NCBI GenBank assembly: GCA_038327195.1
Contig: JBBQKU010000006.1
Coordinates: 105,879 to 169,878, forward strand
Direction of reading: 5' to 3'
DNA length: 64,000 bases
Source of the DNA: UBA4416 sp038327195
GTDB taxonomy: Bacteria > Bacteroidota > Bacteroidia > B-17B0 > Aurantibacillaceae
The first letter of the stretch is position 1, and each line of letters opens with the position of its first letter. Made by a program: the position numbers and the translations under genes. Shown here one piece after another: positions 16,848-26,890 of this stretch. The notes below the pieces were generated by a model, which searched no databases, was not told where the DNA came from, and saw nothing but the letters and a program-made list of their open reading frames with translations.

Positions 16848-18233
16848 ATGCACGCAGAATCACAGATAAGAGAACCTTTGATATTAGGTAACAAAACTTA
16901 CCGAAACATCACCGACGATATTATTGCGCCAATAGAAGGTAAGGCAAATAGATTATGGTATATTTTGTTTACCATTTCTGCTTTAGGTTTTATGTGGGGT
17001 ATAGGATGTTTATCGTATACAATTGGAGTTGGTATTGGAGCCTGGGGTTCTAATAACGGAGTTGATTGGGCTTGGGATATCACTAACTTCGTTTGGTGGA
17101 TTGGTATTGGCCATGCAGGGACATTAATCTCAGCAGTATTGTTACTATTCCGTCAAAAATGGCGTATGGCAATTAACCGTTCGGCTGAAGCGATGACAAT
17201 TTTCGCTGTACTTTGTGCGGCTATTTTTGTAACACTTCATACTGGTCGTCCTTGGTTAGATTATATGTTATTCCCTTTACCAAATCAATTTGGTTCAATT
17301 TGGCCTAACTTTAACTCACCATTATTATGGGACGTTTTTGCGATTTCTACTTATGCTACTGTATCAATTGTTTTCTGGTACATTGGTTTAATTCCTGATT
17401 TTGCAATGATTAGAGATAGAGTTGTTAAACCAAAAATGAAAAAGATTTATAGTTTATTAAGTTTTGGTTGGGGTGGAAGTGCTCGTCACTGGAGTCGTTT
17501 TGAAGAAGTGTCTTTAGTATTAGCTGGTTTATCTACACCATTAGTGTTCTCGGTTCACTCTATTGTATCAATGGACTTTGCTACGTCAATTTTACCAGGA
17601 TGGCATACTACTATTTTTCCTCCATACTTCGTATCAGGTGCGGTATTCTCTGGATTTGCAATGGTATTAACTTTAATGTTAATTGTTCGTAAAGTATACA
17701 AATTAGAAGCATATATTACAGTTAAACATGTTGAATACATGAATATTGTAATTATTGTTACTGGTTCTATAGTTGGAGTTGCTTATTTAACAGAGTTATT
17801 TATGGCTTGGTATTCTGGTGTTGAATGGGAACAATACGCATTCTTAAACAGAGCAACTGGTCCAATGGCTTGGGCATATTGGATTATGATGACATGTAAT
17901 GTTATTTCTCCTCAATTATTTTGGTTTAAAAAATTACGCACAAGTTTAGCTTTTACATTTGTATTATCAATTGTTGTAAATATCGGTATGTGGTTTGAAC
18001 GTTTTGTAATTATTGTTCCAACATTATGTCGTACATATTTACCTTCAACTTGGAATTCATATCACCCTACATTTATTGACGTTGGTATTTTTGTTGGAAC
18101 GATTGGAATGTTCTTCACATTGTTTTTACTTTATTCTCGTACTTTCCCAGTAATTGCTCAAGCAGAATTAAAATCAATTTTGAAAGCATCTGGAGAAGAA
18201 CAAAAGAAACTTTCGGCAGAGCACGGACATTAA
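16848..18233 (+). CDS. actC: Alternative complex III subunit ActC, NrfD-like quinol-binding membrane protein
   Basis: 461 residues with about ten hydrophobic helices, beginning with WYILFTISALGFMWGIGCL and ending with a charged Glu/Lys tail. This is the NrfD/PsrC fold that holds a menaquinol site at the membrane face and docks on ActB. The His and Asp positions typical of the family (IGIGHAGTLISAVLLL, HSIVSMDFA) are present. Encoded 44 bases after actB in the same operon; it pairs with ActF, the second NrfD-like subunit. Confidence 0.93.
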   Translation: MHAESQIREPLILGNKTYRNITDDIIAPIEGKANRLWYILFTISALGFMWGIGCLSYTIGVGIGAWGSNNGVDWAWDITNFVWWIGIGHAGTLISAVLLLFRQKWRMAINRSAEAMTIFAVLCAAIFVTLHTGRPWLDYMLFPLPNQFGSIWPNFNSPLLWDVFAISTYATVSIVFWYIGLIPDFAMIRDRVVKPKMKKIYSLLSFGWGGSARHWSRFEEVSLVLAGLSTPLVFSVHSIVSMDFATSILPGWHTTIFPPYFVSGAVFSGFAMVLTLMLIVRKVYKLEAYITVKHVEYMNIVIIVTGSIVGVAYLTELFMAWYSGVEWEQYAFLNRATGPMAWAYWIMMTCNVISPQLFWFKKLRTSLAFTFVLSIVVNIGMWFERFVIIVPTLCRTYLPSTWNSYHPTFIDVGIFVGTIGMFFTLFLLYSRTFPVIAQAELKSILKASGEEQKKLSAEHGH

Positions 18234-18277
18234 GATTTAGAATTGAAACAAACAGTTAGATTTATTTAAATAAGAAT

Positions 18278-18826
18278 ATGATAACAAAAAACATTATACA
18301 CGGCATATTTTCAGACGAGGTTCCTTTAATTGAAGCTTGTAAGAAATTACGTTCGTCAGGTATTCGTATTAACGAAGTTTATACGCCATTTCCTTTACAT
18401 GGTATTGATCCAATTATTGGTGTGCCTAGAACTCGTTTAGCAATTTGCGCATTCATTTATGGATTAACTGGTTTAGGATTAGCTACATTAATGATGTGGT
18501 ATATGATGATTAGTGATTGGAATGCTGATATTGGTGGTAAACCAAACTGGAGTTATTATTTTAATATTCCTGCATTTATTCCAATTTCATTTGAAGCTAC
18601 TGTATTTTGTGCCGCTCATGGAATGGCATTAACTTATTTATTACGTTGTATGTTAGTACCAGGCGCTCGTCCTAAAAATCCAGACCCTCGTACAACTGAC
18701 GATAAGTTTATGATTTATTTAGAGTTAAACGAAGAGCAATCAAAAAAAGCAGACGAAATTTTACGTTCAAATGGTGCTGAAGAAGTTAACTATAAAGGAA
18801 CTTTAGTAATTGAAGCAAAATATTAA
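18278..18826 (+). CDS. actD: Alternative complex III subunit ActD (DUF3341)
   Basis: 182 residues. The cytoplasmic N-terminal part contains IHGIFSDEVPLIEACKKL and EVYTPFPLHGID, hallmarks of DUF3341. Two membrane helices follow (about 55-80 and 105-128), and then a C-terminal cytoplasmic region with DPRTTDDKFMI. ActD is a structural membrane subunit without redox groups. Length and order (between actC and actE) are standard. Confidence 0.92.
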   Translation: MITKNIIHGIFSDEVPLIEACKKLRSSGIRINEVYTPFPLHGIDPIIGVPRTRLAICAFIYGLTGLGLATLMMWYMMISDWNADIGGKPNWSYYFNIPAFIPISFEATVFCAAHGMALTYLLRCMLVPGARPKNPDPRTTDDKFMIYLELNEEQSKKADEILRSNGAEEVNYKGTLVIEAKY

Positions 18827-18856
18827 TAGTACAAAACAAAATTAAATATAATACTG

Positions 18857-19498
18857 ATGAATATATCTTATAAAAATTTGAAACTTATTACTTGCGGAAC
18901 TTTCGCTGTGATTTTAGTTGCAGGTTTTACATCATGTGGTAAAAAGGATTTAAATAGTCCTGGGTTTGAATTTATGCCCGATATGTACCGCTCTCCATCT
19001 GTAGAAAATTACGGAACTTATATTATTGGTGACGACACTTTAAATAGTGCTATGTTACCTGTTAAAGGAACAATTGCAAGAGGATATATTCCTTATGCTT
19101 ATCCAAACACTGTTGAGGGATATGAGCAAGCTGGTTTATATTTAAAAAATCCAATTGCTTTAACTCCTCAAGTTGAAAAAGATGGAGAAGTTTTATATGG
19201 TAAATTTTGTGTTCACTGTCATGGTGCAGCAGGATTAGGAGACGGTAAAGTAGGAGCAAAACTTCCTGGCCCGCCACCAGCATATAATGCAGCATTAAAA
19301 GATTTACCAGAAGGAAAAATATTTCATTCAATTACTTATGGAAAAAATTCAATGGGTAATCACGCAAGTATTTTAAATACTCAAGAGCGTTGGACTTTAG
19401 TACATTATGTGCAAAAATTACAAGGACCAAAAACTGTAGCGATTGACACTACTGCTAAAGCAGTTCCAACTGCAACCGTTGAAATGCCAAAACATTAA
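18857..19498 (+). CDS. actE: Alternative complex III subunit ActE, monoheme cytochrome c lipoprotein
   Basis: 213 residues. It carries a lipoprotein signal with lipobox Cys27 (GFTSC) and a class I cytochrome c domain with CVHCH at 118-122 and a Met-containing GKNSMGNH loop providing the likely sixth ligand. The mature protein is periplasmic and attached to the membrane through lipid. It probably relays electrons toward the CuA oxidase encoded two genes downstream. Spacing to neighbours is 30 and 40 bases, consistent with one transcript. Confidence 0.92.
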   Translation: MNISYKNLKLITCGTFAVILVAGFTSCGKKDLNSPGFEFMPDMYRSPSVENYGTYIIGDDTLNSAMLPVKGTIARGYIPYAYPNTVEGYEQAGLYLKNPIALTPQVEKDGEVLYGKFCVHCHGAAGLGDGKVGAKLPGPPPAYNAALKDLPEGKIFHSITYGKNSMGNHASILNTQERWTLVHYVQKLQGPKTVAIDTTAKAVPTATVEMPKH

Positions 19499-19538
19499 TA
19501 ATAAAACGAATTCATAGATTTAACCGAATTACAATAAT

Positions 19539-20771
19539 ATGAACACTGATAAATTAAATTTCGTATTTCCTTCAAAAACAAAAATGATATCAATGATATT
19601 GATGTCTGTAGGATTAATTTCCATTATTTGTATGTTTGTTTTTGATACTAATGTTGAAGATCATCATTATCAACATAACCGTGCTTGGGCTAACCTTTTT
19701 GCTGGCTCATTTTATTTTATGGGAATTGCTTTAGCATCTGTTTTCTTCTTGGCATTACAATATGCTGCCGAATCAGGTTGGTCAACTACAATTAAGCGTT
19801 TAATGGAAGCTGTTATTTCATTTTTACCTTATGGTTTATCTTTTTTATTATTAATTTTTATCTGTGGCCAAATTCATTTAAATACAATTTACCCTTGGAT
19901 GGCTGAAGGTGTTGCCGATGTAAACTCTCCAAACTATGACGCGGTAATTGCTGGAAAAAGTGGTTATTTTGGTGTTTTTTGGTGGGTTAGAACAATTTTA
20001 TACATGGTTGCTTGGGTATTGTTTGCTTGGAAATTAAGAAAAAATTCAAGCGATGCAGATGCATTAGGTGTTGAAGAATCAAAAGGATTTCATTGGAAAA
20101 ACATTAAGTTAAGTGCTTATTTCTTAGTTCTTTTCGCTTACACTTCATCTACAGCAGCTTGGGATTGGTTAATGAGTATTGACACACATTGGTTTTCTAC
20201 AATGATGGGTTGGTATGTGTTTTCTGGAATGTGGGTTAGTTCAATGATTACAATTACATTATTAGTTGTTTGGTTGAAGAAAAACGGTTATTTAGAATTT
20301 GTTACTGAAAGTACAGTTCATGATATTGGAAAATGGATGTTTGCAATATCTTTCTTATGGACGTATTTATATTTCTCTCAGTTTATGTTAATATGGTATG
20401 CTGATATTCCAGAAGAAGTTGTTTACTACAAAACACGTTGGGAATCATATAAAGCATTAATGTGGGCAGTTTTCTTTGTGAACTTCTTGTTCCCAATGGT
20501 ATTATTAATGAGCCGCGATTCAAAACGTAATTTTTACTTCTTAGTTTTTGTTGGAACAATTATTTTTATCGGACATTATTTAGATATGATTATGATTGTT
20601 ATGCCAGGAACTGTAGGGCATAACTGGACAGGATTAAGCTGGATGGAAATAGGTAATTTCTTATTCTTTTTAGGATTATTTATATATGTTGTATTAACTA
20701 ACCTTGCAAAACGCCCATTAATGGTGAAAAATCACCCGTTTTTATCAGAAAGTTTACACCATTCTTATTAA
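19539..20771 (+). CDS. actF: Alternative complex III subunit ActF, NrfD-like membrane protein
   Basis: 410 residues, about ten hydrophobic helices, starting with MISMILMSVGLISIICMF. It shares the NrfD-like fold with ActC but lacks the clear quinol-site residues; in known structures ActF is a second membrane core subunit. Conserved features include STAAWDWLMSIDTHWFSTM in the middle of the chain. It follows actE by 40 bases and precedes coxB by 48. Confidence 0.9.
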   Translation: MNTDKLNFVFPSKTKMISMILMSVGLISIICMFVFDTNVEDHHYQHNRAWANLFAGSFYFMGIALASVFFLALQYAAESGWSTTIKRLMEAVISFLPYGLSFLLLIFICGQIHLNTIYPWMAEGVADVNSPNYDAVIAGKSGYFGVFWWVRTILYMVAWVLFAWKLRKNSSDADALGVEESKGFHWKNIKLSAYFLVLFAYTSSTAAWDWLMSIDTHWFSTMMGWYVFSGMWVSSMITITLLVVWLKKNGYLEFVTESTVHDIGKWMFAISFLWTYLYFSQFMLIWYADIPEEVVYYKTRWESYKALMWAVFFVNFLFPMVLLMSRDSKRNFYFLVFVGTIIFIGHYLDMIMIVMPGTVGHNWTGLSWMEIGNFLFFLGLFIYVVLTNLAKRPLMVKNHPFLSESLHHSY

Positions 20772-20819
20772 TCAATTACAGAAAACACTAATAAATAGAA
20801 CTATAAATTTTTATATCAT

Positions 20820-21854
20820 ATGAAATTATTAATTTTAATCGGACTTGTACTCTTAATAATAGCTGTTCATCAGCTTATGCGTGTCGTTGAATTATCTCGA
20901 CAATTTAAAAACACTAAGGAGTGGAATGTTACTGAAAGTGACAATACGTTTAACGGTAAACTAATGCTAATTTTTGGTGTATTGTTTATTGGATCTTTAT
21001 TTTGGCAAATTAACCGCTGGAATGATAATTCATTGCCTGGTGCTGCTTCAGTGCACGGAATAAAAGTTGATCAGTTGTGGGATTATAACATGTATTTAAT
21101 AGTTTTTGTATTTGTTGTAGTAAATGCATTTTTGTTTTATTTTGCTTATAAATATTCTGGCAAAAAAGATACAAAAGCAACCTTCTTAGCTCATGACAAC
21201 CGTTTAGAAATGGCTTGGACAATTGCTCCAGCAGTTGTTTTAGCGGGTATTATTATTTTTGGTCTTAAATTTTGGAATGAAATTACTGATAGATCTGTAG
21301 ATCCAAACAAAGTAACAATCGAATTATATGCTAAGCAATTTGACTGGAGTGCACGTTACGCTGGATTTGATAAAACTTTAGGTTTAACAGATTACCGCCA
21401 AATTGATGGTGGCAATATAGTTGGTATGGATACATTAGATGCTAATGGGTTTGATGATATTATTGTAAAAAATGAGTTTCATATCCCTGTTAATAGAGAA
21501 ATTGAATTTAAAATGAGATCACGTGATGTAATACACTCTGCTTTTATGCCCCACTTTAGAGCACAAATGAATTGCGTTCCAGGTATGATTACTGAATTTA
21601 AATTTACTCCAAATAAAACGACTGCCGAAATGCGTAAAGATCCTTATGTTATACAGTTAATGAAAGGGATTAATGACATAAGAGCTAAGGAAAATAAGGA
21701 AGCTGTTGAATTTGACTTCATTTTATTATGTAATAAAATTTGTGGCGCTTCACATTATAATATGCAAATGACCATAATAGTTGAAAGCGAAAAAGATTAC
21801 AAAGATTGGTTATTAAAACAGCCTCGTTTTAAGAAAAAATTAGCTTCTAAATAA
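20820..21854 (+). CDS. coxB: Cytochrome c oxidase subunit II (CuA)
   Basis: 344 residues. It begins with a short membrane helix, then two more (about 42-62 and 84-105 and possibly 140-158), followed by the periplasmic cupredoxin domain. CuA ligands are visible as one His in the VIHSAFMPHFRAQMNCVPG segment and the CNKICGASHYNMQM loop. The usual Glu of CxExCG is Lys-Ile here; that position contributes only its backbone to CuA, and this form is usual in Bacteroidota as far as I recall. No C-terminal cytochrome domain: electrons come from ActA/ActE. Confidence 0.93.
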   Translation: MKLLILIGLVLLIIAVHQLMRVVELSRQFKNTKEWNVTESDNTFNGKLMLIFGVLFIGSLFWQINRWNDNSLPGAASVHGIKVDQLWDYNMYLIVFVFVVVNAFLFYFAYKYSGKKDTKATFLAHDNRLEMAWTIAPAVVLAGIIIFGLKFWNEITDRSVDPNKVTIELYAKQFDWSARYAGFDKTLGLTDYRQIDGGNIVGMDTLDANGFDDIIVKNEFHIPVNREIEFKMRSRDVIHSAFMPHFRAQMNCVPGMITEFKFTPNKTTAEMRKDPYVIQLMKGINDIRAKENKEAVEFDFILLCNKICGASHYNMQMTIIVESEKDYKDWLLKQPRFKKKLASK

Positions 21855-21890
21855 ATTAAAAAGATTGTTTACTAAATTAAAGAGATAAAA

Positions 21891-23711
21891 ATGGCAAACG
21901 CACATTCAGTAGATTTAACAGAACACGCAGGACATCACGAACACGATCATGCTCACGAAGAAGAGCATCAATCATTTGTTGCTAAATATGTATTTAGCAT
22001 GGATCATAAAATGATTTCTCGCCAATTTTTACTAACGGCTGTAGTAATGGCTGTTATTGCGATGACAATGTCAATCATATTCCGTATGCAATTAGCATGG
22101 CCAGGTGAAAAATTTGCTTTCATTAATGCTATGTTAGGTGATAAATGGGGTAAAGACGGAATATTAGACCCTAATATGTATTTAGCTTTAGTTACAATAC
22201 ATGGTACTATTATGGTTTTCTTTGTATTAACAGGTGGATTATCAGGAACTTTTGCAAATTTATTAATTCCTTTCCAAGTCGGTGCTCGTGATATGGCGTC
22301 TGGCTTTTTAAACATGTTATCTTACTGGTTTTTCTTTATATCTAGTGTAATAATGTTATCATCATTATTTATTAATGATGGACCAGCTTCAGGAGGGTGG
22401 ACTATTTACCCACCTTTATCTGCATTACCAGAAGCTATGCCGGGTTCTAAGTTAGGTATGACAATGTGGTTAATTTCAATGACTTTATTTGTTGTTTCTT
22501 CATTATTAGGTGGTATTAATTATATTGTTACCATCATTAATTTACGTACTAAAGGAATGAAAATGACACGCATGCCATTAACTATGTGGGCTATTTTAAT
22601 TACAGCTATTTTAGGTGTATTATCTTTCCCAGTATTAGTTTCTTGTGTTGTATTATTGATTTGTGATAGAAGTTTAGGAACTAGTTTCTATTTATCTGAT
22701 ATTTATATTGGCGGACGTCCTCTTGATAATGTTGGTGGTAGCCCAGTATTATTTGAACATTTATTTTGGTTTTTAGGACATCCAGAAGTTTATATCGTTA
22801 TTTTACCTGCTTTAGGTATTACGTCAGAAATTATAGCAACTAACTCTCGTAAACCAATCTTTGGATATAGAGCGATGATTGGTTCTATGTTAGCTATTGG
22901 TTTTTTATCATTTATTGTTTGGGGTCATCATATGTTCTTAACTGGAATGAACCCATTCTTAGGTTCAGTGTTTGTATTTACAACCTTATTAATTGCAATT
23001 CCTTCTGCGGTTAAAGCGTTTAACTATATTACAACATTATGGAAAGGTAATTTACAATATACACCAGCAATGTTGTTTTCAATTGGTTTAGTTTCTTCGT
23101 TTGTAACTGGTGGTGTAACAGGTATTATTTTAGCCGATTCTACATTAGATATTAACGTTCATGATACTTATTTTGTTATTGCACATTTCCATATCGTAAT
23201 GGGTCTGTCTGCTATTTTTGGTATGTTTGCTGGTGTTTATCACTGGTTTCCAAAATTATTTTTACGTATGATGAATAAGAAATTAGGTTATTTACATTTC
23301 TGGACAACTTTTATTTGTGCTTATGGTGTATTCTTTCCAATGCATTTTTTAGGATTAGCTGGCGTTCCTCGTCGTTATTATACAAATAGTAATTTCCCAA
23401 TGTTTGACAACTTAGTTGATATTAATGAAATAGTTACAGTGTTCGCAATTTTAGCAGCTTTAGCACAACTTATATTCCTATTTAATTTTTTCTATAGTAT
23501 TTTCCGTGGAGAGAAATCACCTCAAAATCCATGGAATTCTAACACTTTAGAGTGGACTACTCCAATGGCAAATATACATGGTAACTGGCCAGGTGCTTTA
23601 CCTGTAGTTCATCGTTGGGCTTATGATTATAGCAAGCCTGGTGCTGAGCATGATTTTATCCCACAAACCGTGCCTTTAGCTGAAGGAGAGCACGACAACG
23701 GAGGTCATTAA
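21891..23711 (+). CDS. coxA: Cytochrome c oxidase subunit I (heme-copper, A-type)
   Basis: 606 residues with the twelve-helix core. The CuB/heme ligands are present: the HPEVY motif (crosslinked His-Tyr and proton-channel Glu), HH in GHHMFLTGM, and the VHDTYFVIAHFHIVMG helix with the heme ligands. The His-rich N-terminal extension (about residues 1-30) is not part of the core. HPEVY marks an A-type oxidase with D- and K-channels. Subunits III and IV are not encoded next to it. The operon ends 8 bases later at a strong terminator. Confidence 0.95.
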   Translation: MANAHSVDLTEHAGHHEHDHAHEEEHQSFVAKYVFSMDHKMISRQFLLTAVVMAVIAMTMSIIFRMQLAWPGEKFAFINAMLGDKWGKDGILDPNMYLALVTIHGTIMVFFVLTGGLSGTFANLLIPFQVGARDMASGFLNMLSYWFFFISSVIMLSSLFINDGPASGGWTIYPPLSALPEAMPGSKLGMTMWLISMTLFVVSSLLGGINYIVTIINLRTKGMKMTRMPLTMWAILITAILGVLSFPVLVSCVVLLICDRSLGTSFYLSDIYIGGRPLDNVGGSPVLFEHLFWFLGHPEVYIVILPALGITSEIIATNSRKPIFGYRAMIGSMLAIGFLSFIVWGHHMFLTGMNPFLGSVFVFTTLLIAIPSAVKAFNYITTLWKGNLQYTPAMLFSIGLVSSFVTGGVTGIILADSTLDINVHDTYFVIAHFHIVMGLSAIFGMFAGVYHWFPKLFLRMMNKKLGYLHFWTTFICAYGVFFPMHFLGLAGVPRRYYTNSNFPMFDNLVDINEIVTVFAILAALAQLIFLFNFFYSIFRGEKSPQNPWNSNTLEWTTPMANIHGNWPGALPVVHRWAYDYSKPGAEHDFIPQTVPLAEGEHDNGGH

Positions 23712-23718
23712 AAATATA

Positions 23719-23750
23719 AAAATCCCGAAATTAATTTCGGGATTTTTTTT
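23719..23750. terminator. Terminator after coxA, shared with convergent gldM
   Basis: Perfect inverted repeat AAATCCCGAAATTAATTTCGGGATTT with flanking A- and T-runs between convergent coxA and gldM; usable from both sides. Confidence 0.9.
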
Positions 23751-23778
23751 GTTTAATTTTTGACTTAGAATTTAATCA

Positions 23779-25449
23779 TTATGATTTCACTTTTAACTGA
23801 GCCATAGGAACTGAAATAACGCCTGATGGTGTTTGCACTTTAACATTTTCAAAGTAGGCTCTTTGTCCAATTCGTAATTCCGACAAGGCTTTTTTAGCTT
23901 CATTCGACAAGCTATTTGTATAGCATGTAATGGTTTTTAATTCACCACTTTTGTAATAAGTAAGGTCAAAGCTTTTTACTACCATAGAAACAGGAAAATC
24001 AAAGCCAGGAGATTCAACAGAAAGTCCACCAATACTCTGTAAACCGGCACGCGTAAATTCTAAATTACTTAAAGCTAACTTACCTCCAACTTTTAACACA
24101 GGTGGAGGAATACTTTTTACTCTAAATTTTTTAGGCGCACCTTGCGGTTTATAAATACCATTTACTTTAGCCATTACCGTTACCATACAGGTGCCAGCAC
24201 TTGTAGCTTTGAGAGTGTATTTTCCTCCTGCATTTGCTTGCATAATAGCACCGCAACCATTAACACTTACTTTTAAATCAGATGGAGCAAAGCCTGCTGA
24301 CGAAACACTTATTGGATTTTCAACACCAACATAAAAAACATTCATATTATCAGCTGCAATAGCTGTAAATGGTGGCGCTACCATATAAGTAAAATCAAAT
24401 GGATAATATTCATCAATTCCCTTTGGGTTTTTATACACTACAACTCCCTTTAAATCTTTTGATCCAATACTACTTGTTACAGTTTCGTATTTTCCAATTC
24501 CGTCTGAAATAGTTACAGAATTTCCTGCTACCGATAGTTTTTTTGATATACTATCGTATGTTGCACCTACTAATACTTTCATTCTATCTGATGTTAACTC
24601 AGTACTTGATGCGCTTAAAACAACGTCAGCTTTAAATGATTGTCCTGTTAAAACATAGGCAGATGGCGCAACAACTTTAGCTTGTAATTTATTTACTTTA
24701 AATAAATATTTATTAGAAGCAGCACCAAACACATGTAAAAATTCTGATTCTAAATTTTTCATATCAGCTTGTATTTTATTTAAGTTTGTTATTACAGCGG
24801 CCATTGGCATATGATAAAAGTTTTTTAGTTCCCAATTTAATCTTTCGCCGTCTTCACCATAGTTATTATCTAATGGCTTTATAGAAGATAATTTTTGTTT
24901 TATGGCGTTCACATCATCGCGTTCTAATTTAGTGCTCGCGTTCTTTTGCATATGATCAAGCATTAATGTTAAATCGGAATATAGTTTTGTGAGCTGTAGT
25001 TTTAAATCTTTCGCTGAGTGTTTTGTGCTGATAGGATTTGATTCATCACTTCCAATCATCATGTGGGTGGGCGTATCAAAATCATCCAACCGTTCCATAA
25101 ATCGTAATTGAGAAGTATCGCTTTTAGTTGGGCCTTCACTTTTTTGAATAATTAGAAGTTTTACACTATCTATATAAGCATCAACAATTCGTATGCTTTT
25201 TTGAGCCTCTATAGCTTTTAATAAATAAGGCTTTGCTTCATAATTTCCTGCATTAACATAATCTTCGAATGCTTTTTTTACTTTGAAATTGTTCTCATCC
25301 AAAATAAGTTTAGACTTCGAAACACTTTCATTAACCATTACAAAACCTTGCAGAATTTGTTTTGATACATTTAGTGCTAATAGGGCTGTTAGTACAAGGT
25401 ACATCATGCCAATCATTTTTTGTCGGGGTGTTTCTTTTCCTGAAGACAT
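23779..25449 (-). CDS. gldM: GldM/PorM-family type IX secretion motor protein
   Basis: 556 residues. The N-terminus (TPRQKMIGMMYLVLTALLALN) is the single membrane helix and conserved RQKMI entry of GldM/PorM, followed by a long periplasmic portion with Ig-like domains. GldL-GldM form the proton-driven rotary motor of T9SS and gliding; the periplasmic part contacts the GldK/GldN ring. The length slightly exceeds the usual 510-520. In most Bacteroidota gldM sits in gldKLMN, but here no gldK, gldL or gldN lies next to it: upstream is a divergent aspartate kinase and downstream the convergent cox operon. It is therefore a lone copy or a displaced one. Confidence 0.88.
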   Translation of the reverse strand: MSSGKETPRQKMIGMMYLVLTALLALNVSKQILQGFVMVNESVSKSKLILDENNFKVKKAFEDYVNAGNYEAKPYLLKAIEAQKSIRIVDAYIDSVKLLIIQKSEGPTKSDTSQLRFMERLDDFDTPTHMMIGSDESNPISTKHSAKDLKLQLTKLYSDLTLMLDHMQKNASTKLERDDVNAIKQKLSSIKPLDNNYGEDGERLNWELKNFYHMPMAAVITNLNKIQADMKNLESEFLHVFGAASNKYLFKVNKLQAKVVAPSAYVLTGQSFKADVVLSASSTELTSDRMKVLVGATYDSISKKLSVAGNSVTISDGIGKYETVTSSIGSKDLKGVVVYKNPKGIDEYYPFDFTYMVAPPFTAIAADNMNVFYVGVENPISVSSAGFAPSDLKVSVNGCGAIMQANAGGKYTLKATSAGTCMVTVMAKVNGIYKPQGAPKKFRVKSIPPPVLKVGGKLALSNLEFTRAGLQSIGGLSVESPGFDFPVSMVVKSFDLTYYKSGELKTITCYTNSLSNEAKKALSELRIGQRAYFENVKVQTPSGVISVPMAQLKVKS

Positions 25450-25569
25450 AGTAGTAAGTTTTAGTGAATAATTTGAAGCTTAGTGTTTAAGAATATAATT
25501 GCTGTTTGAAAAAAAGTGACAAACTTTATAAAATAAGTTTTTAGTCGCATCATATTTTAATGGTAATAG

Positions 25570-25577
25570 TATCTTTG
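25570..25577 (+). promoter_or_regulatory. -7 box (TATCTTTG) for aspartate kinase
   Basis: Exact TAnnTTTG, 14 bases before the ATG. No TTTG at the expected upstream distance. Confidence 0.5.
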
Positions 25578-25591
25578 GTAAAAAAAATAGT

Positions 25592-26866
25592 ATGCAGGTT
25601 TTCAAATTTGGAGGGGCTTCAGTAAAAGACGCAGAAGCTGTTAAAAATGTAGCTGAAGTTTTAAAACAATTTCCTAATCAAAAATTATGCGTTGTAATTT
25701 CTGCAATGGGAAAAATGACGAATGAATTAGAGAAATTAGCAAATGCATTTTTTTACAAAACAGAAAATCCAATAACTATTTTAGAAAAAATTAAGGAATT
25801 TCATTTTGACATATGTAATCAATTATTCGTAAATAATTTACATCCGATTTATACTGAACTAGAAAACACTTTTGTAGAATTACACTGGGCTATTGAAGAT
25901 GAGCCAACTCACAGGTTTGATTTTGAGTATGATCAAATAATAAGTATGGGTGAAGTTATTTCAACTAAAATTGTTTCTGCGTATTTAAATGAAATTGGAA
26001 TTGTAAATAAATGGATTGATGCAAGAGGTTTAATACAAACAGATAATACTTATCGAGAAGGTAAAGTAGATTTTGAATTGACTGAAGCAATGTTAAATTC
26101 ACAAGTTGAACCAATTTTGAAAAACATAGGTGTTGTAATTACACAAGGATTTATTGGAGGAACTTCTGAAAACTTTACAACTACTTTAGGAAGAGAAGGG
26201 TCAGATTATACAGCATCTATTATTGCATATTGTTTAAATGCAGAAAGTGTTACAATTTGGAAAGATGTTCCAGGCGTTTTAAATGCAGATCCAAAATGGT
26301 TTAATAAAACAAAAAAAATAGATCAACTTAGTTATCAAGATGCCATTGAATTAACCTATTATGGAGCAACTGTTATTCATCCAAAAACAATCAAACCACT
26401 TCAAAATAAAAACATTCCACTATATGTGAAATCGTTTTTAAATCCAAAAGAAGCTGGCACAGTAATAAAAGATGGGGATAACAGATTAAATATTCCTTCC
26501 TATATATTTAAAGTAAATCAAGTTTTAATTTCAATTCAGCCAAAAGATTTTTCGTTTATTGCTGAAGATAATTTGAGTGATATTTTTGAAGTGTTCGCAA
26601 AGCATGGGGTTAAAATAAATTTAATGCAGCTTTCAGCTATTAGCTTTTCAGTTTGTTGTGATGATGATTTGAGTAAGATAAAAAATTTAGTTTCAGAACT
26701 TCAACAAACATTTAAAGTTTTATATAATTCAAATGTAGAGTTAATGACCGTTAGGTATTATACACCCGAAACAATTGAAACGCTTACCAAAAATAAAATT
26801 ATTTTATTGGAGCAACGTAGCAGATTCACAGTTCAAATGGTTATGCAAAACGAAACGGGCATTTAA
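25592..26866 (+). CDS. Aspartate kinase (monofunctional)
   Basis: First step of the aspartate family pathway (lysine, threonine, methionine, diaminopimelate). 424 residues: the kinase domain starts at KFGGASVKDA (the usual KFGGTS with Ala replacing Thr, as seen in other Bacteroidota), with VITQGFIGG and the ATP-site TLGREGSDYTA, and then ACT-like repeats in the last 130 residues. Length and ACT region indicate an allosterically regulated, stand-alone enzyme and not a fusion with homoserine dehydrogenase. Divergent from gldM; a -7 box precedes it. Confidence 0.9.
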   Translation: MQVFKFGGASVKDAEAVKNVAEVLKQFPNQKLCVVISAMGKMTNELEKLANAFFYKTENPITILEKIKEFHFDICNQLFVNNLHPIYTELENTFVELHWAIEDEPTHRFDFEYDQIISMGEVISTKIVSAYLNEIGIVNKWIDARGLIQTDNTYREGKVDFELTEAMLNSQVEPILKNIGVVITQGFIGGTSENFTTTLGREGSDYTASIIAYCLNAESVTIWKDVPGVLNADPKWFNKTKKIDQLSYQDAIELTYYGATVIHPKTIKPLQNKNIPLYVKSFLNPKEAGTVIKDGDNRLNIPSYIFKVNQVLISIQPKDFSFIAEDNLSDIFEVFAKHGVKINLMQLSAISFSVCCDDDLSKIKNLVSELQQTFKVLYNSNVELMTVRYYTPETIETLTKNKIILLEQRSRFTVQMVMQNETGI

Positions 26867-26890
26867 ATTAAATTTAGTAAATTTATATCG

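Noticed and set aside
20820..21854. Loss of CuA function because Glu of CxExCG is not Glu (CNKICG)
   Set aside because: Both Cys, the His and the Met ligands are intact; the Glu supplies only its backbone carbonyl to copper, and the same form is usual in Bacteroidota as far as I recall.
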